DNA of 64,000 nt from Physcomitrium patens (taxonomy: Eukaryota > Streptophyta > Bryopsida > Funariales > Funariaceae): assembly GCF_000002425.4 (NCBI RefSeq), contig NC_037254.1, positions 18,178,405 through 18,242,404 of the forward strand, given 5' to 3'. This document shows positions 33,845 to 46,042 of the stretch, one piece after another. Under the pieces are notes generated by a model, which ran no database searches, was not told the origin of the DNA, and worked only from the letters and a program-made list of their open reading frames with translations. Both the position numbers and the translations under genes were made by a program. Numbering within the stretch: position 1 is the stretch's first letter; every line of letters begins with the position of its first letter.

Positions 33845-34017
33845 TAAAAATATCTATATTATTCTTTATTTTAATTTTAATTTTAATTATTTATTTATTT
33901 CTATTTTATAATTATTTTTAAAAATAATTTATCTAATAAAAATATACAAATTAAAAACTATTATATTTTATAATTTAAATCTAATTTTTATATATCGTGT
34001 ATAAATATAATACAACA
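32655..34017 (-). repeat. Right (5') LTR of B3
   Basis: Partner of 24249-25455, ending AATACAACA. It contains (TA)n at 33367-33401 and 33769-33800 and (GA)n at 33802-33840, and a long poly-T tract at 33113-33157. Confidence 0.72.
33769..33840. repeat. Compound microsatellite (TA)n(GA)n
   Basis: (TA)16 followed by about twenty GA units, at the same LTR position where the left LTR has only (TA)n, so the GA part expanded after insertion. Confidence 0.95.
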
Positions 34018-34799
34018 TCGCCTTTTTTGGCACACTCTTTCTTACAACCTTCAATCCAAGAATTAGCATAAAAATTATCATTGGAATTTTAATAATGGTT
34101 TATGCCAAAGGACTTTTTTTTTATCTAATATAGATTTTTGTTTATTTTGGATGGATTTATAGTAGGATTTTTTTAAAGTTAAGATAGATGTGTAGTATAG
34201 AATTGAAATGATTGAGCAATATGGAATTGATGTCAATTTTAATTTCTTTTAATATGCTTAAATATTGATAAGAAACAATCATTGTGTTTAAAAAAAATTT
34301 AGCAAGAATTACTCTGCAACTTTGTGTATGTATTGCATATTGTTGCCATAATATCAACTAAGTCTAGAGTTTCAATGATGAAGTTGGATCCTAGAAATTG
34401 AAGATCTTATAATAAGAGCCTCAATTTATAGATTTGACTACATTTTTAAAAATTCCAAGCTAAAAGACAAAGGCATAAAGTTCATTCATTAACTATGTAT
34501 GATGTTAATTTTTTGAAACTTTTGAAGCCTAATATCTACATAAAAATAAAATATTCTTGAGTCAAAGTGATGCTTTTAATTCTATTTCTTATTTTAAAAC
34601 TAACTTGTGGTAGTATATGCTTTATTTTTTAGATCATGGTTGGGATGTATATTTAATTTTTTAAATTATGGTGATGGTCTATACTTAATTTCTTAGATCA
34701 TGTCTTTGAAATGCCAAGTTATGAATTTCTAAATTTTGAATCTTTTCTTACTTCGATATTATAGAATTATAAAGTAGTCCATTCTAAAATTCCATTTGC
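34018..34799. other. AT-rich DNA, nothing recognised
   Basis: Between the B3 LTR and the LINE remnant. It may include the decayed 3' end of the LINE. No gene seen. Confidence 0.4.
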
Positions 34800-36900
34800 T
34801 CGCTTAATATAATTGAAATTGGTTAAATTGAAATTAGAGCATCGAGGAAAGGTTGGATTGTACTAGCTCAAATGTCTTAGCAACCAATTTAAATATCAAG
34901 GCCATCACTACATCTATTAAAGGTATATATAAGATTAATGCCACCTACTTATCTAGATGGATAACATTGCATCCAATTCTCCTTTGTGCGTGCTCTTTGA
35001 AATAATTATGTTGAAAGATAGTTCCTTAAAATTATTTTAGCTCTCATGATTCTCTTCTTATTGCCCCTCCATATTATAAGAAAATAAAATATAAAAGATA
35101 ATAATACATTATTCACTACTATGGCTCTTTTAGTTACATTAATTTTAGTTATGCATCAATAAGCTAGTTTTTTTTGTATATGTTTATACATGTAGATATC
35201 TACATCTAAAGAAATAATAAAAAGGCCAAAAAGAGCATCTAAGAGCTTTTTCACCTCCTATTCATCTATCTGTACTACTCCAAGTTATTATATCTATAGT
35301 AGGTGGATGAGATTTTGTTAATAGTTCCAATAGCTGCTTGATTTTTACAAATTTATTATTAATCTAAATGCGAAGAAAAATATTTCAAGAATATAAATTA
35401 GAGTCATTACTAAATCTTTCTTTCTTAAAAAGATAAAAGATATATCATCCACATATTGAGCTAATATTTATTGATATTCTATAATAAGAAGTTGAATGCT
35501 TCAAATTATCTTATTTATCACCTCTTTAGCAATCATAGTATTCATTGCTTTAGCTACTATCATGGATAATTAAAGAAATAATGGGCATTTTTGTCTCACA
35601 CTTGTTGTGATAGAAAAAAGATTTGACAATGACTTATTTATATTGATACAAATTGAAGCATTTTCCAAAAAAAGTTTAACCATATCTATGTATTGTTCTA
35701 GAAAGTCTTTCATTCTCATTACAAAATGTAAGGTAAAATTCTAATACTATATTTTTTAGATTTGGTGACTTACTTTTAGCCATATCTTCGAATTTTTAAG
35801 TTTTTTTTTGAAGAGACAATAGATCTTTCAATCAATTTTGTAACTTTGCATCTATCTCCCCTTCTATTGTTTTGCTAGTTTGATCTTATGATCCATTCGC
35901 TGCCATTGATTGAAGATTTGTTGTATACAATCTTTAGTAATATTTCACACATATATGTCATATCGCAACTTGATTAGTGTGTCTCTATTCTAATTAATCT
36001 ATCAATGTTAGAATATAATAGTTTGTTAACTACTTTTTAATAGCGTTAAAAAACTCCTCTGAGCACTTATCGTTAATTTGGTACTACTTGAGTTTGTTCT
36101 TTCTCCATTGTCTCTTGACTACTTGGTTTGCCATGGCATTGAGGCTTTCTACATACAAGACCAAGTTTTCTTGGAATTGTAGATTATCAGGATCTCCTTC
36201 TGGCACACAAATAATATTAGTAAGGTTTTGGTGAAGAACATCTTCCTTTCTATGTTGCTCCCCTGATCTTTGATTGCTGCATTTTTTATAAAACTTCATG
36301 CACCTTTGGATCTTTTCAAAAAATATTAGATTTGCATGTATAATTTAGAGTAGACAAATTTGGTTTTGAACTATTGAATCCTAAAGATATGCAAGATTTA
36401 TCACATACCTTGACTTACGCTAAGTTTCTAGAAAAAAAAAAAATTGCTTCCACACTAAAAATGATTGAAACGATTATTGTCTCATAATATCTAATAATCA
36501 ATACTTATAAGGCCCTCCTTAAGAGAAACAAATATGTATTAAAACCTACGCTATAGTCCTTAAGTTGTCCCTTCCATAATTATTTCAACTATATCAAATG
36601 TGATTAGTTGCTAAAAATTTGTTTGAAATCTGTAGAATCTTTTTGAGATTATTGAACAGTTATCTCTCATGATTGGATAGCATAGAACCTCTTATGTTTG
36701 ACTTATTGATGCTTCTTTTGATAAAATTCCAATCACCTTCTAAAATCCATCGATAGTTGTATGATAGAGAGTGTATTAATTCAGTACAAAGTTTGTACCT
36801 CTCCATCAAAGTGAGAGATATGTAGATATTCATTACTGCAATATATTCTCAAGCTATCTCACTAAATGGTACCTATTGTATTTTTTCCCTCAAAATGTGC
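34800..36900 (-). pseudogene. Decayed LINE (non-LTR retrotransposon)
   Basis: Minus-strand remnants in the order expected for an L1-type second ORF. Endonuclease: WILEGDWNFIKRSINKSN (rc of about 36680-36760). Linker and RT start: RQWRKNKLK (36084-36110), then MAKSKSPNLKNIVLEFYLTF (about 35720-35790). RT catalytic motif: AQYVDDISF (about 35435-35463). Thumb: about 34900-35160 (KRAIVVNNVLLS, WRGNKKRIMRAK, RNYL). Many stops and frameshifts. No poly-A tail or target duplication was found. Confidence 0.75.
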
Positions 36901-38169
36901 CGTATCTATATTAAATTATTAATAAATAAACTTATAATAATAAATAATAAATAAAAAAAATAATTTTAAAATACTACATAAGAAAATTAATAGATTAATA
37001 TTTTTAGAAAAAAAGAAAAAAATCAAAGCATATATTTAAAAAATAAAAAATATTTGAGATAAAATTTTAAAAAATATAAAATAAATAAATAAATAAATTA
37101 TAAATAATTCTTAAAAAAATAATGATTTAAAAATAAGAAGAATTGAATAATATAAAAGAAATATAATTTAACAATGTTGATGAAGGTAGTGAAGGTGTAT
37201 GGCCATTGGTTTTTGTCTTTATTATTTAGTAAATAAATAAACCACTCTTGAAATCCTATTATTTTTATGAATGAAACTTATAACTAAAATAAAGGTTTTT
37301 TGAATAATTTTTTTTTTAAAATGAACTAAAAAAAAGATATAAATGAAAAGAGTAATTGTAATAAGTGTAAAATAAAAATAAAAAAAGAAACAAGAGATTT
37401 GAATAAAACAATAAAAATCTAAAAATAAATACGATCAAATCAAAAGAAGAAAATAAAAAAATAAAAGAATATTGCAATAAAAGAATGATAAGTATAATTA
37501 AAAAAAAAATACAAAGAACTTTAGCAAAAGAAAGATCAAAGTGAAGTAATATTGCAACAACTAAAAAAACTTAATAAAGTTTTGATTATATTACTCATTT
37601 TTTTTCTTATTTTGTATAATTATTGTAGAAATTACAAGATAAATTATAGTCTTGAATTCAAATCTGTTTTCTTGAAATTTTGATTTTTTTATCAATGTTT
37701 GTTTTTTTTATCTTTCTTAATTGTATTGCAACCTACCAAAGCTTGAAATCATTCCATCTCAATGACCTTAATAACTACACCATTGAGCTTCCAAGAAGGC
37801 TTCTTCAAAATGTAAAGGTAAATTTTATCCATCAACATAAATTACAAGATGGCTTCAAATTAAGAATTGCTTGTAATTAGTAGTGAGAAAAGGAAATAGC
37901 AAGAATAAGAACAAAAAAAGCATAATACAAAAGAAGTGAAAGAATTGCAATCAAGCAATTTTACACTATAAAACTAATCACAATTTATTTAGTCAATTTT
38001 TATTTTTTAAAAAATAAAAAATAAAAAATATATTTTTAAATAAATAATCATTTTATCTTTTCAATGACATAAAAATATGAAAATATAGGTTACTATGAAT
38101 AAATTATAATAGATTAAAGATAGAAGATAAATAATAAAAAAATTAAGAAAATAATTTTTATATCAAGAA
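36901..38169. other. Very AT-rich DNA, nothing recognised
   Basis: Runs of A and of AAAT/AATA dominate. No coding signal, RNA gene or element end seen. Confidence 0.5.
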
Positions 38170-38673
38170 TAATTTGCTTAAAAGATCAAGAATTTGAACC
38201 TCACCAATGCTCACAAGTAGTGTATATGGATCTTTAAGAGAAGCTATAAGTAAAACAAGAATAGACTATCTCAAAAATCCAAGGTTCTTTTATTCCACAA
38301 CAACATAAAATATCATCACAAAATAGGACAAAATACACCAAAATAGAATTGAACAAAACTAAACAAAATAGGAATTGAAAGATAAATTGAGCAAACAGAA
38401 ATAGAACAGAACTGAACTAGAGAAATAGATGCAAAACCAAACTTTACTAAGAGAAAGGGTTTGAAGCAATATTTGATTAGATGTCCCAAAAGGCCCTAGC
38501 CAATCCTATTTATATCTTATCTGACCATCCTAGACTTTCTAAAATATTCTTAGGTAGTGGACTTTATTTAAATAACTACCCTAAATCCTTTCTAAAATAT
38601 TCTATGGTGGTTCCTATTTGGTCTACTAACCTAACCCCAATTTTAGAAACTTTGATGGTTGTAATTATCTATC

Positions 38674-38726
<53 letters not shown>

Positions 38727-38742
38727 AATACCATGTTATAGT
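38170..38742 (-). repeat. Probable 3' LTR of chromovirus C
   Basis: Lies directly beyond the chromodomain of element C. On the minus strand a purine tract (GTAGTGGAAGGGAATT) precedes it and it ends in a leader-like region with AATAAAAGAACC (rc of about 38285-38300), resembling a polyadenylation region. It contains (AT)n at 38678-38722. No second LTR is in the window, so limits are approximate. Confidence 0.4.
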
Positions 38743-39856
38743 TAATTCCCTTCCACTACTATGGAACATCTTAGTTTTGCTTCCAATGGTATCTTTGAAT
38801 TGTCTCTTCATAATGGATGAGGTTTTGTACAAGTTCTTATGTTGCATCGTGAATAGGATAATCTTTCCAAAGAACTTTGTACTAAAGTTGTGGACGTCCA
38901 CTGCCACGATGAAGGTAGCGATACTCTAAAATGTAGTCCACTTCATATTCTTGTTGGTCATCAACTATAATTGGAGGTGGTGGTGGTTGGTGTCGATCAA
39001 AAAACCGCTTTGGCTCAATATGAAATTTCTTCAGTTGTAAAATAAAAAATACTAAATAGACCTAAATATGTGGTAGAAGCTCAAAGAAATATGCAACATC
39101 AAATATCAATGCAAAAATATATAAAGGTTTAAACCACCGAGATGATAATTTACGGATTTGGATTGATGTAGCAAGTGGCAAGTTGGCATTGGAAAGTAAC
39201 ACCTGATCACATTCCCAAAAGTTCTTGTATTGCCAATGGTTATTTGCATACTGCTTCTGTTAATTTTTTATAACAAAGAGGTAGTGCCATGCCTCTTATA
39301 AGATTGTTGTAATCTGTTGTATAAATTCCTCCGTTGTCGGGTTGTTAATGTCGATAGGATGATGGAGAGTTGCTGGCATAATCGAATATTGACCGGTATT
39401 AAGAAAAAATGGTGAATGACTGGTACTTGCTTGAATACTATCATTATAAGCAAATTCTAAGGGTGTCAAGTAGTCATTCCAATCATTATGATAAAATGCC
39501 ACAAATGCCCATAGCATATCATCTAAGGTCCGATTTGCATGTTCTATTTGTCCATTTATTTGAGGATAGAAGGTTGTAGACATGGCAAGTTGTGTGCCTA
39601 GTAGCTTAAACAAGGCTTACCTAAAACTTCTTGTGAAGTATAGATCCCAATCTAAAATGATGTCACAAAGTAATCTATGGTGATGAAAGATGGTATTAAA
39701 TAAGACTCGTGCAAGCATTTGGGCATCAATATTTGAGCACACTATGACCAAGAGAAGTTGCTTCAAGAATCAATCAACAAAGACAAAAACCATACTATGA
39801 TAATGACGTGTCTCCACAAACATATAATGAAATCTATAGTCACCTACTCCTAACAT
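38743..39856 (-). pseudogene. Chromovirus C: integrase and chromodomain remnant
   Basis: The reading 39296-39613 is an integrase core end (TTFYPQINGQIEHANRTLDDML) with PLEFAYND, clearly different from families A/E1 (YRWL ORF absent, NRTLDDML instead of NQVLEQYLR). Decayed core sequence continues to about 39850. A chromodomain remnant lies at about 38760-38985 (QEYEVDYILEYR, YKVLWKDYP, EETIQRY). The element is cut by the insertion of B2 at 39857. Confidence 0.85.
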
Positions 39857-41171
39857 TGTCGTATTACGTGTTGTCTTGCTCAAGAATGCACTGGGCACCT
39901 AGCTATGGAAGGTGAGATTGTGTTTCACAAGTAGTCAAGAAACCCTAATAGGTTTTGTCCATATGAGAAGAATATAATCTGAATTTCAATTCAAAAGTGC
40001 TAAAAACGCTCTTTTTAGTAGTCTTAACGATACATAAATCCCAATTACCTTGTTACTTTCATATTTAAGCAATTTAAATTTTTCTTATAAGCCCCAATCT
40101 TAATTAGTGAGTTTTACCAAACTATAACATCCAATCCGATTGTCCACTTGATGTAGAATTTTGCATGCAATTGTCAATGTAAGTCTTCTATATGCTCAAG
40201 AATTTTTAGTCCAATCCAACTTATAGATTGTGAGAAAACCTCCAAAAATTGCACTAATGTCACTCGGCCGCCAACTTGAAAAGTGAAGCAGAAATCCCAG
40301 CAATGATTTCTCCCTTTCCAATTATTAATTTTATTTCAAAATTGGTGTGTGGCTTGATCTTATAGTTTTTCAATACTATGCCAATTTTCATTTTAATCCG
40401 ACTATTAGATCTTTAGATATCATAGAAATCCTACCCAACTTCAAACTGCCATCTTCTAAAGCCCTCTTGTGCTAAAAACTAGATATCTCTAAACCATGCC
40501 GTTAGATTATTACAGAATTTTGTATACACTTAGCACACCCAATAATCCAAATAATATCAAATTTTCAACCATAGATGTTATACCAATTGTACAAACTAGC
40601 CAAAATAATAGCCTTAATATATATATAAAATCCAAATCCTATTATAAACTTGACTTGAACAAAAATTCTAAGTTTTAAAAATCCTCAAAAAATAATCTTT
40701 AAGCCTCTAGAAAGAATTTCAAGCTAGTTCTCAAATTCTATCTTCCAATCTTCAAATGAATCCCTACCTTGCCTTTGGCAGTTGTTTTAGAGACCAAAGG
40801 TCTAATTTCGACCTTGTCTCACAAATGGTCGACCTCCAAGTATCAATCTAACTTATCCTAAGGATGTTTTAGGCCAATTCTACCCTTAACTTAATCCTAG
40901 TATCAACTATACCAACCATTTACTTCTTCTATTCTGATTTTATCAATTTATGGTCTTTTTAAAGTAGTAGAAGAGTCTCTACAATCTAGAAGGTAAAATT
41001 ATTAATTAACCTTCAACCTACTAACTATTAAGATAAGAAAATAACCTAAAAGGCTTTTATAAAAGCCATGTTTAGATACCTCAAATTATAATTGAACTGA
41101 GATAATTAGATATTATTTAGAAATTTAATTTTGATTATAATTTCATTACATAGTCGTATTACATCACGACA
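39857..41171 (-). repeat. 3' LTR of B2
   Basis: About 1315 bp. Starts TGTCGTATTACGTG and ends ACATCACGACA, the same inverted ends as B1 (TGTCGTATT/AATACGACA). The four bases before it are ACAT. Confidence 0.88.
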
Positions 41172-41199
41172 TCTACTCAATCTTAACCTGCACATACTT

Positions 41200-42264
41200 T
41201 GGCATGCACCAAATGAGTCATATGTCATAATTGGCATCACACCATCTCTTCATTTTCTTCATCAAATCCTTCATTTTTATTTTCACCATCCTCTTCAAAA
41301 CAATTGTCTTCTTCAAAAATATCGATATCTTCAGTATGATCTTCCATATTAATTTTTCTATCTTGTCTTTTAAAAATCTTCATTCGCTTCCCAACAATAG
41401 GTATTTTCAACTTGGTACCATCTAACTCCCTTAATGAATATGTGGCATTATCATGAACCATTACTATCACATATGGTCTAAACCAATGTTTTAAAAACTT
41501 CTTCAAAGTACTATGTTGGTTATCCAGACTGCTATCATAAACAAGTACCCAATCACGTCCTTCAATTGTTTTAGGCTTCAATTGATGTTGCTTATCAAAT
41601 TGAGTCTTATTTCCTAACCTTGCTTTTTATAATCTTTTCAATGTTAGTTCCACATCTTCCGATCTTTGTTCAAGTTGCCAAATTCTAATGGCTAACAATT
41701 CTTCCCTTGTCAACTCATTTTCCCATGGTAGCATACTCCAAGTTAGCACATTTTCTTCAATTGGCATAATTGGTTTTTGACCTGTCATAAGTTCCACTGG
41801 CATATATCATATCACCGAACTATGTGTTGTTCAATCAGCCCATAATACATAAAGTAGAAGTCAAGGCCATTCTCTCACTCTTCCATTGCAAGCTTTAATT
41901 AAGGCTTTTACAATTGGTGGATGTCCACGTTCACTCTTTGTATTCCCTTCTGGATTATAAACAGTAGTCAATGATAATTTGATTCCACATCTCTTAAAAA
42001 AATCACAAGCTTCATATGCATCCAATTCTTCTCGATCTACAGTGGTCTTTCTCACACATCCATAGTGACAAATAACTTCCTCAAGTAAAAACTTGCAAAT
42101 TCTCTCTATAGACTTTGTTCTTAGTGCATTGCCTTGTACTTGGTTTGATAAATCTTCACAAGCAAAAACTAAATATCTCATTTGCCATAGTCCCATCAGC
42201 ATAATAATCAAATCTACAATCCATTTAAAATGGATAATTAAAAGATATGTCGGATGTAACCCAT
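41200..42264 (-). pseudogene. B2 integrase core, C-terminal module and acidic tail
   Basis: 41861-42301 contains the core: VDLIIMLMGLW, TTVDREELDAYEAC, NPEGNTKSERGHPPIVKAL. The catalytic Glu is present here (SERGH), unlike B1. 41237-41581 has the GPY/F-type module (HWFRPYVI), the motif YSLRELDGTKLKIPI and a C-terminal tail rich in Asp and Glu (EEDNCFEEDGENKNEGFDEE). There is no chromodomain. Confidence 0.88.
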
Positions 42265-42814
42265 TGTCAAGGACAAGAATATGATAAAAACAAATAAACA
42301 AGTGAGACTTCTCTCAAAGAAAGATGAAAAAATAGAAATAACTTGATATGTATATTAAGAAAGAAATGAGAATGGCTATTGCCAAAAGACAAGAAAACTA
42401 GACAAACTAGACTATCAACAAGAAAGAAGTTGACAAGAGTGAAGAAGGCTTCACTTTTTCTCTATATATACTATCTAATTAAGGGCTATGTAGCAATGTT
42501 CTATAGGACCTCCAATATGTGTTGACTTTGTAGGATACATGCTTTGACTTACAAGGCAAGTTTTGCTATGTGTGGGCCACATAGTTAGCTTGGTCTTCAA
42601 GCTAACAACATGAGTGGCACATGGCCAACTTATTGATCACGTTTTTAATCCAAAAAGTCAATTAAAGACACCTCTAAAGTCAAAGTAGTGTCTATGAAGC
42701 TTCTAGGAAGCTCTTATAGCAAATATTATAGAATTAACATAATTTTATCTACTTTTATTTACTTCTACCTATTTATTTATGTAATTACTAGCTTACATGA
42801 GTATGTCCATGACA
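42265..42814 (-). repeat. 3' LTR of A2
   Basis: 550 bp, TGTCAAGGACAAG...GTCCATGACA. On the minus strand it has the TATA stretch and a hairpin (arms AGTGAAG/CTTCACT) near 42440-42470. Confidence 0.9.
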
Positions 42815-42855
42815 TTACCCTCCCTTCTAGGGACGAGTTCCATGAAGAGCGATCA

Positions 42856-43003
42856 TCATATGTTGACAAAATCTATGATGTGATAAATTATATTCGCTAC
42901 ATACTCTAATCTTTGTTCTCTTTGAAGATGATTGATAGGGCCTCTCAACCATCTGTAGTATTCGATACTAGGACAGGAAGACCATCCAATTATTTGATCA
43001 TTC
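42856..43003 (-). pseudogene. A2 ORF3, C-terminal half
   Basis: Open reading ending TGA at 42856. It contains YYRWLRGPINHLQREQ (42915-42960 region), matching E1 and A3 ORF3. No stop within the surviving part. The N-terminal half is lost in a deletion that joins it to the chromodomain (SERT) at about 43005. Confidence 0.75.
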
Positions 43004-43004
43004 G

Positions 43005-46000
43005 CTTCTATGTACGTTCACTAATATCATATCTGTGTCAATGGACAAGATATTCTAATTTATTTTGGCATCGCCTTGAATTTAACACTTCTTCCACTTC
43101 AAACTCTTCATTATTGTCCACTTCTATAGGAGGAGGTAGAATTTGTTTTCTTCTTAGTATGTCCACTGTCTTGTATGGTTCAAGAAGAGATACGTTGAAT
43201 ATTGGATAAATTTTTATTGACTCCTATAGGTGTAAACGATATGAAACTGAATTGATTTGTGCAGAAATAGAAAATGGTCCAAGTCTTCGATAGTCCAACT
43301 TGTCATAAGGACGAGTGGTCTTAATATTGTGACAAAGTAACCATACCTTAACACCTATGTCAAATGGTAGTTGTTCCTTTTGATAGACATCCGCATTGAT
43401 CTTTTGTTGTTCTTGAGCTTCTTTTAATTGTGCCTTCATTGTTGCATGTAGCTCTAACAAATGAATTGCCAAATCTTTCTCAGTAGGATTATCAGCTTTT
43501 GAAAAGTTAAAAGTATCAAGTTGTGCATGATAACGATCTACTATCACAAATATAGAGTCATAAGAACATGAGATTGGAAGATCCATGATGAAATCCATAG
43601 AAACAAAAGACCATGGTTGTTCTAGAATGGATAATAGCTGAAGAAGTTCGTAAGGTCGATGACGAGGAGTTTTTGATTTCGAGCAAACATCACAAGATTG
43701 TACAGAATCTTTGATTGCTTTCCACATTTGAGGCCACCAAAAGTCCTTGGATATTAGTTCTAAAGTTTTATTGTATCCAAAATGTCCTACTGCTGGAAAA
43801 TCATGACGAGCTTGAAGAACACGTAATCAAGCTTCACCTTTTGGAACATATAGGTGTCCCTCAAAATATAATAGATTCTTCTTATCTTCAAACTTGAAAG
43901 TATCATGAAACTTTGAAGGATTTTTTTTAATATCACGAATAAAAAGATCAAAAGATATACTTGACTGAACCTGCTTAATGAAAGTTTAATCAATAGTTAG
44001 TGTTGATTTCATTGCTGAAAGATGAAGATACTTTGACTTCAAGAGAATTGTCCATTGTTGATTGAAAGCAACATCTCCTTCCATTGGTGTAAGGTAAGAT
44101 CGTTTAGAAAGTACATCTGACAAACCTTATTATTTTCTTAGTTGATAAGTGATCTTGAATTCAAATCTTAACATAGATATCCTCCAACGAGCTTTGCGAC
44201 GATTCAAAACATGTGCTAACATAAAATATTCAAGGTTCTTATGATCTATATATACTGTGACTGGGCTAGAAGCACCTTCTAGATAATGGCACCATTCTTG
44301 AAACGAATCCACAATTACAAGAAGTTTTTTGTTGTAGATCTCATAATTATTCTTGGCTACTGAAAATTTTTTGGAATGAAAAGCTATTGGATGAAGTTAA
44401 TCATTTGTTCTTATTTGTGACAATACGACATCCAAAGCAAAGTTTGATGCATCTATTTTCGTAAAAAATGGCTAGGAAAAATCGACGCAATACAAGATTG
44501 GTGTAAAAACAAAGGCTGTCTTCAAAACTTCAAATGCTACTTCTGCTTCTTGATTCCATTGAAGTTTGTCTTTATAAGTCAAACGTGTAAGTGGAGCTGT
44601 AACTTGAGAGAAGTCTTTGATGAAGATTTGATAGTAATTGGCAAATCCCAAAAAGTATTGGACATCTCTTACTATTTTTCGGATCTTCCAATCCATAATA
44701 GTTTGAACTTTCTTAAGATCCATCATAAGTTTGAAATGATGTATAAGTTTGAAATGATAAGTCGACTTGAAAAGTCTGAAATACACACTTTTCTATCTTG
44801 GCATAGAATTCCGCATCTCTTAGTTTTTGTAATACATGATGAATATGAAGTTCATATTCTTCTATATTCTTAGAATAGATTAAGATATTGTCTAGCTAAT
44901 AGACAATAAAATCATCTAGAAACTCTCAAAAGATATCATTCATTAGATGTTGGAATATTGCTGGTGCATTTGTAAGTCCAAAAGGCATGACGTTGTCTTC
45001 AAAATATCCATACCTTGTTTAAAATGTAGTCTTCCATTCATCTCCTTCTTTGATGCATATGAGATTGTATGCTCTTCATAGATCTATTTTTGTATAGAAC
45101 TTAACTTGATTGAATTGATCAAGGAATCCAAATATTAAAGGTAGCGGGTACCTGTTTTTGATAGTGATTTTGTTGAGTCCTCAATAATCGCCACACATCC
45201 ACAATGATTCGTCTTTTTTCTTCACAAATAATATTGGAACTCTTGCTGGAGATTTAAAATGGCGTATGAAGTTCTTGGCCAAATTCTCTTCAATATACTC
45301 CTTGAGTTCAGCCAACTCATTTTGAGATAAATTGTAGATTGATCCAAATGGTAGTTGTGCTCTTTCTTGAAGGTCAATTGAGCAGTCATAGGAACAATGT
45401 TCCAAAAGAGTATCTGCATTCTTCTTTTCAAATACATCTTGAAAATCTTGATATTGGCTTGAAATGCCACTTGAAGTCTTTCTACGAGTAGAAACAGGTG
45501 TTGTATAAATGACATAAGATGATGGTTCTTTTGCAGCATGCAAGAAAGCACTTACATCTATAAATATAGGTTTAATTATACTAGACTTATGACTTTGTAC
45601 TTGATTAACTACACTCTTAATTATACTTTCAGAAAAGTCAAGACTATGAGAAATCCAATCAATTTTAGGATTATATTTTTCTAGCTATGATAAACCTAAA
45701 ATAATAAGATTAGAAGAAGATCTAATGATATTAAATATTACAAAGCTACTATGACCATTAGTTGTTATTTCTATAGGAAGGATTTCATACATTACATTTC
45801 CTAAAGATAACGGACGACCATCTATGACCTCTACATGAACAGGTTTAGTTTTCTTCACTAAAATTATGTTATGTCTTTTAGCAAATTCTTCATCTAAGAA
45901 ACATGTTGAGGCTCCTAAATCTAGCAAGGCAGAGGCTTTGTGATGTTTAGGTCTTAGAATAACATATATAATAAAATAGGAGAGGGTTCTGAGGAGAGGA

Positions 46001-46042
46001 TAGGATCTTCACTAGGCGTTGTACAAGGTTCCAATCGCACGG
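43005..46042 (-). pseudogene. A2 pol: protease to chromodomain, internally deleted
   Basis: Protease with LDLGASTCFLDEEFA (45870-45927), the Ser of DSGA changed to Leu. RT N-terminus at 45181-45543. RT/RNase H at 44472-44786, and YIDHKNLEYF at 44130-44312. Integrase zinc region CDVCSKSK at 43224-43727. Within the same reading FVIVDR is joined directly to YHAQLDTF, where A3 has about 390 further bases encoding the core, so the catalytic Asp-Glu pair is missing. The chromodomain (LEYLVHWHRYDISE) is truncated. Confidence 0.85.
46039..46042. repeat. 4-bp target duplication of the solo B LTR, left
   Basis: ACGG, repeated at 47365-47368. The uninterrupted site in A3 (62436 region, GCCGCACGGTCC) has one ACGG, which proves the duplication length. 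Confidence 0.9.

Larger units (their letters stand above)
24249..34017 (-). mobile_element. Decayed gypsy element B3 (family B), AT-converted
   Basis: About 9.8 kb. Two diverged direct repeats (24249-25455 and about 32655-34017) flank a minus-strand family B coding remnant. Just inside the left repeat, CAACATCTACTTCCTCTAATCTTGCAC matches base for base, apart from transitions, the LTR end/polypurine junction of B1 (51550-51580). Gag, protease, RT, RNase H and integrase pieces follow in family B order. GC is far below that of B1, with C to T and G to A dominating the differences. An inverted solo LTR sits at 27805-28810. No target duplication could be found, as expected for an old copy. Confidence 0.82.
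39857..42264 (-). mobile_element. Element B2 (family B), 3' part
   Basis: 3' LTR at 39857-41171, then minus-strand integrase up to 42264, where copy A2 is inserted. B2 resumes at 48677-49182 and is cut again by copy A3. The 5' part is outside the window or was displaced beyond A3. Sequence is closely related to B1 but more decayed. Confidence 0.88.
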
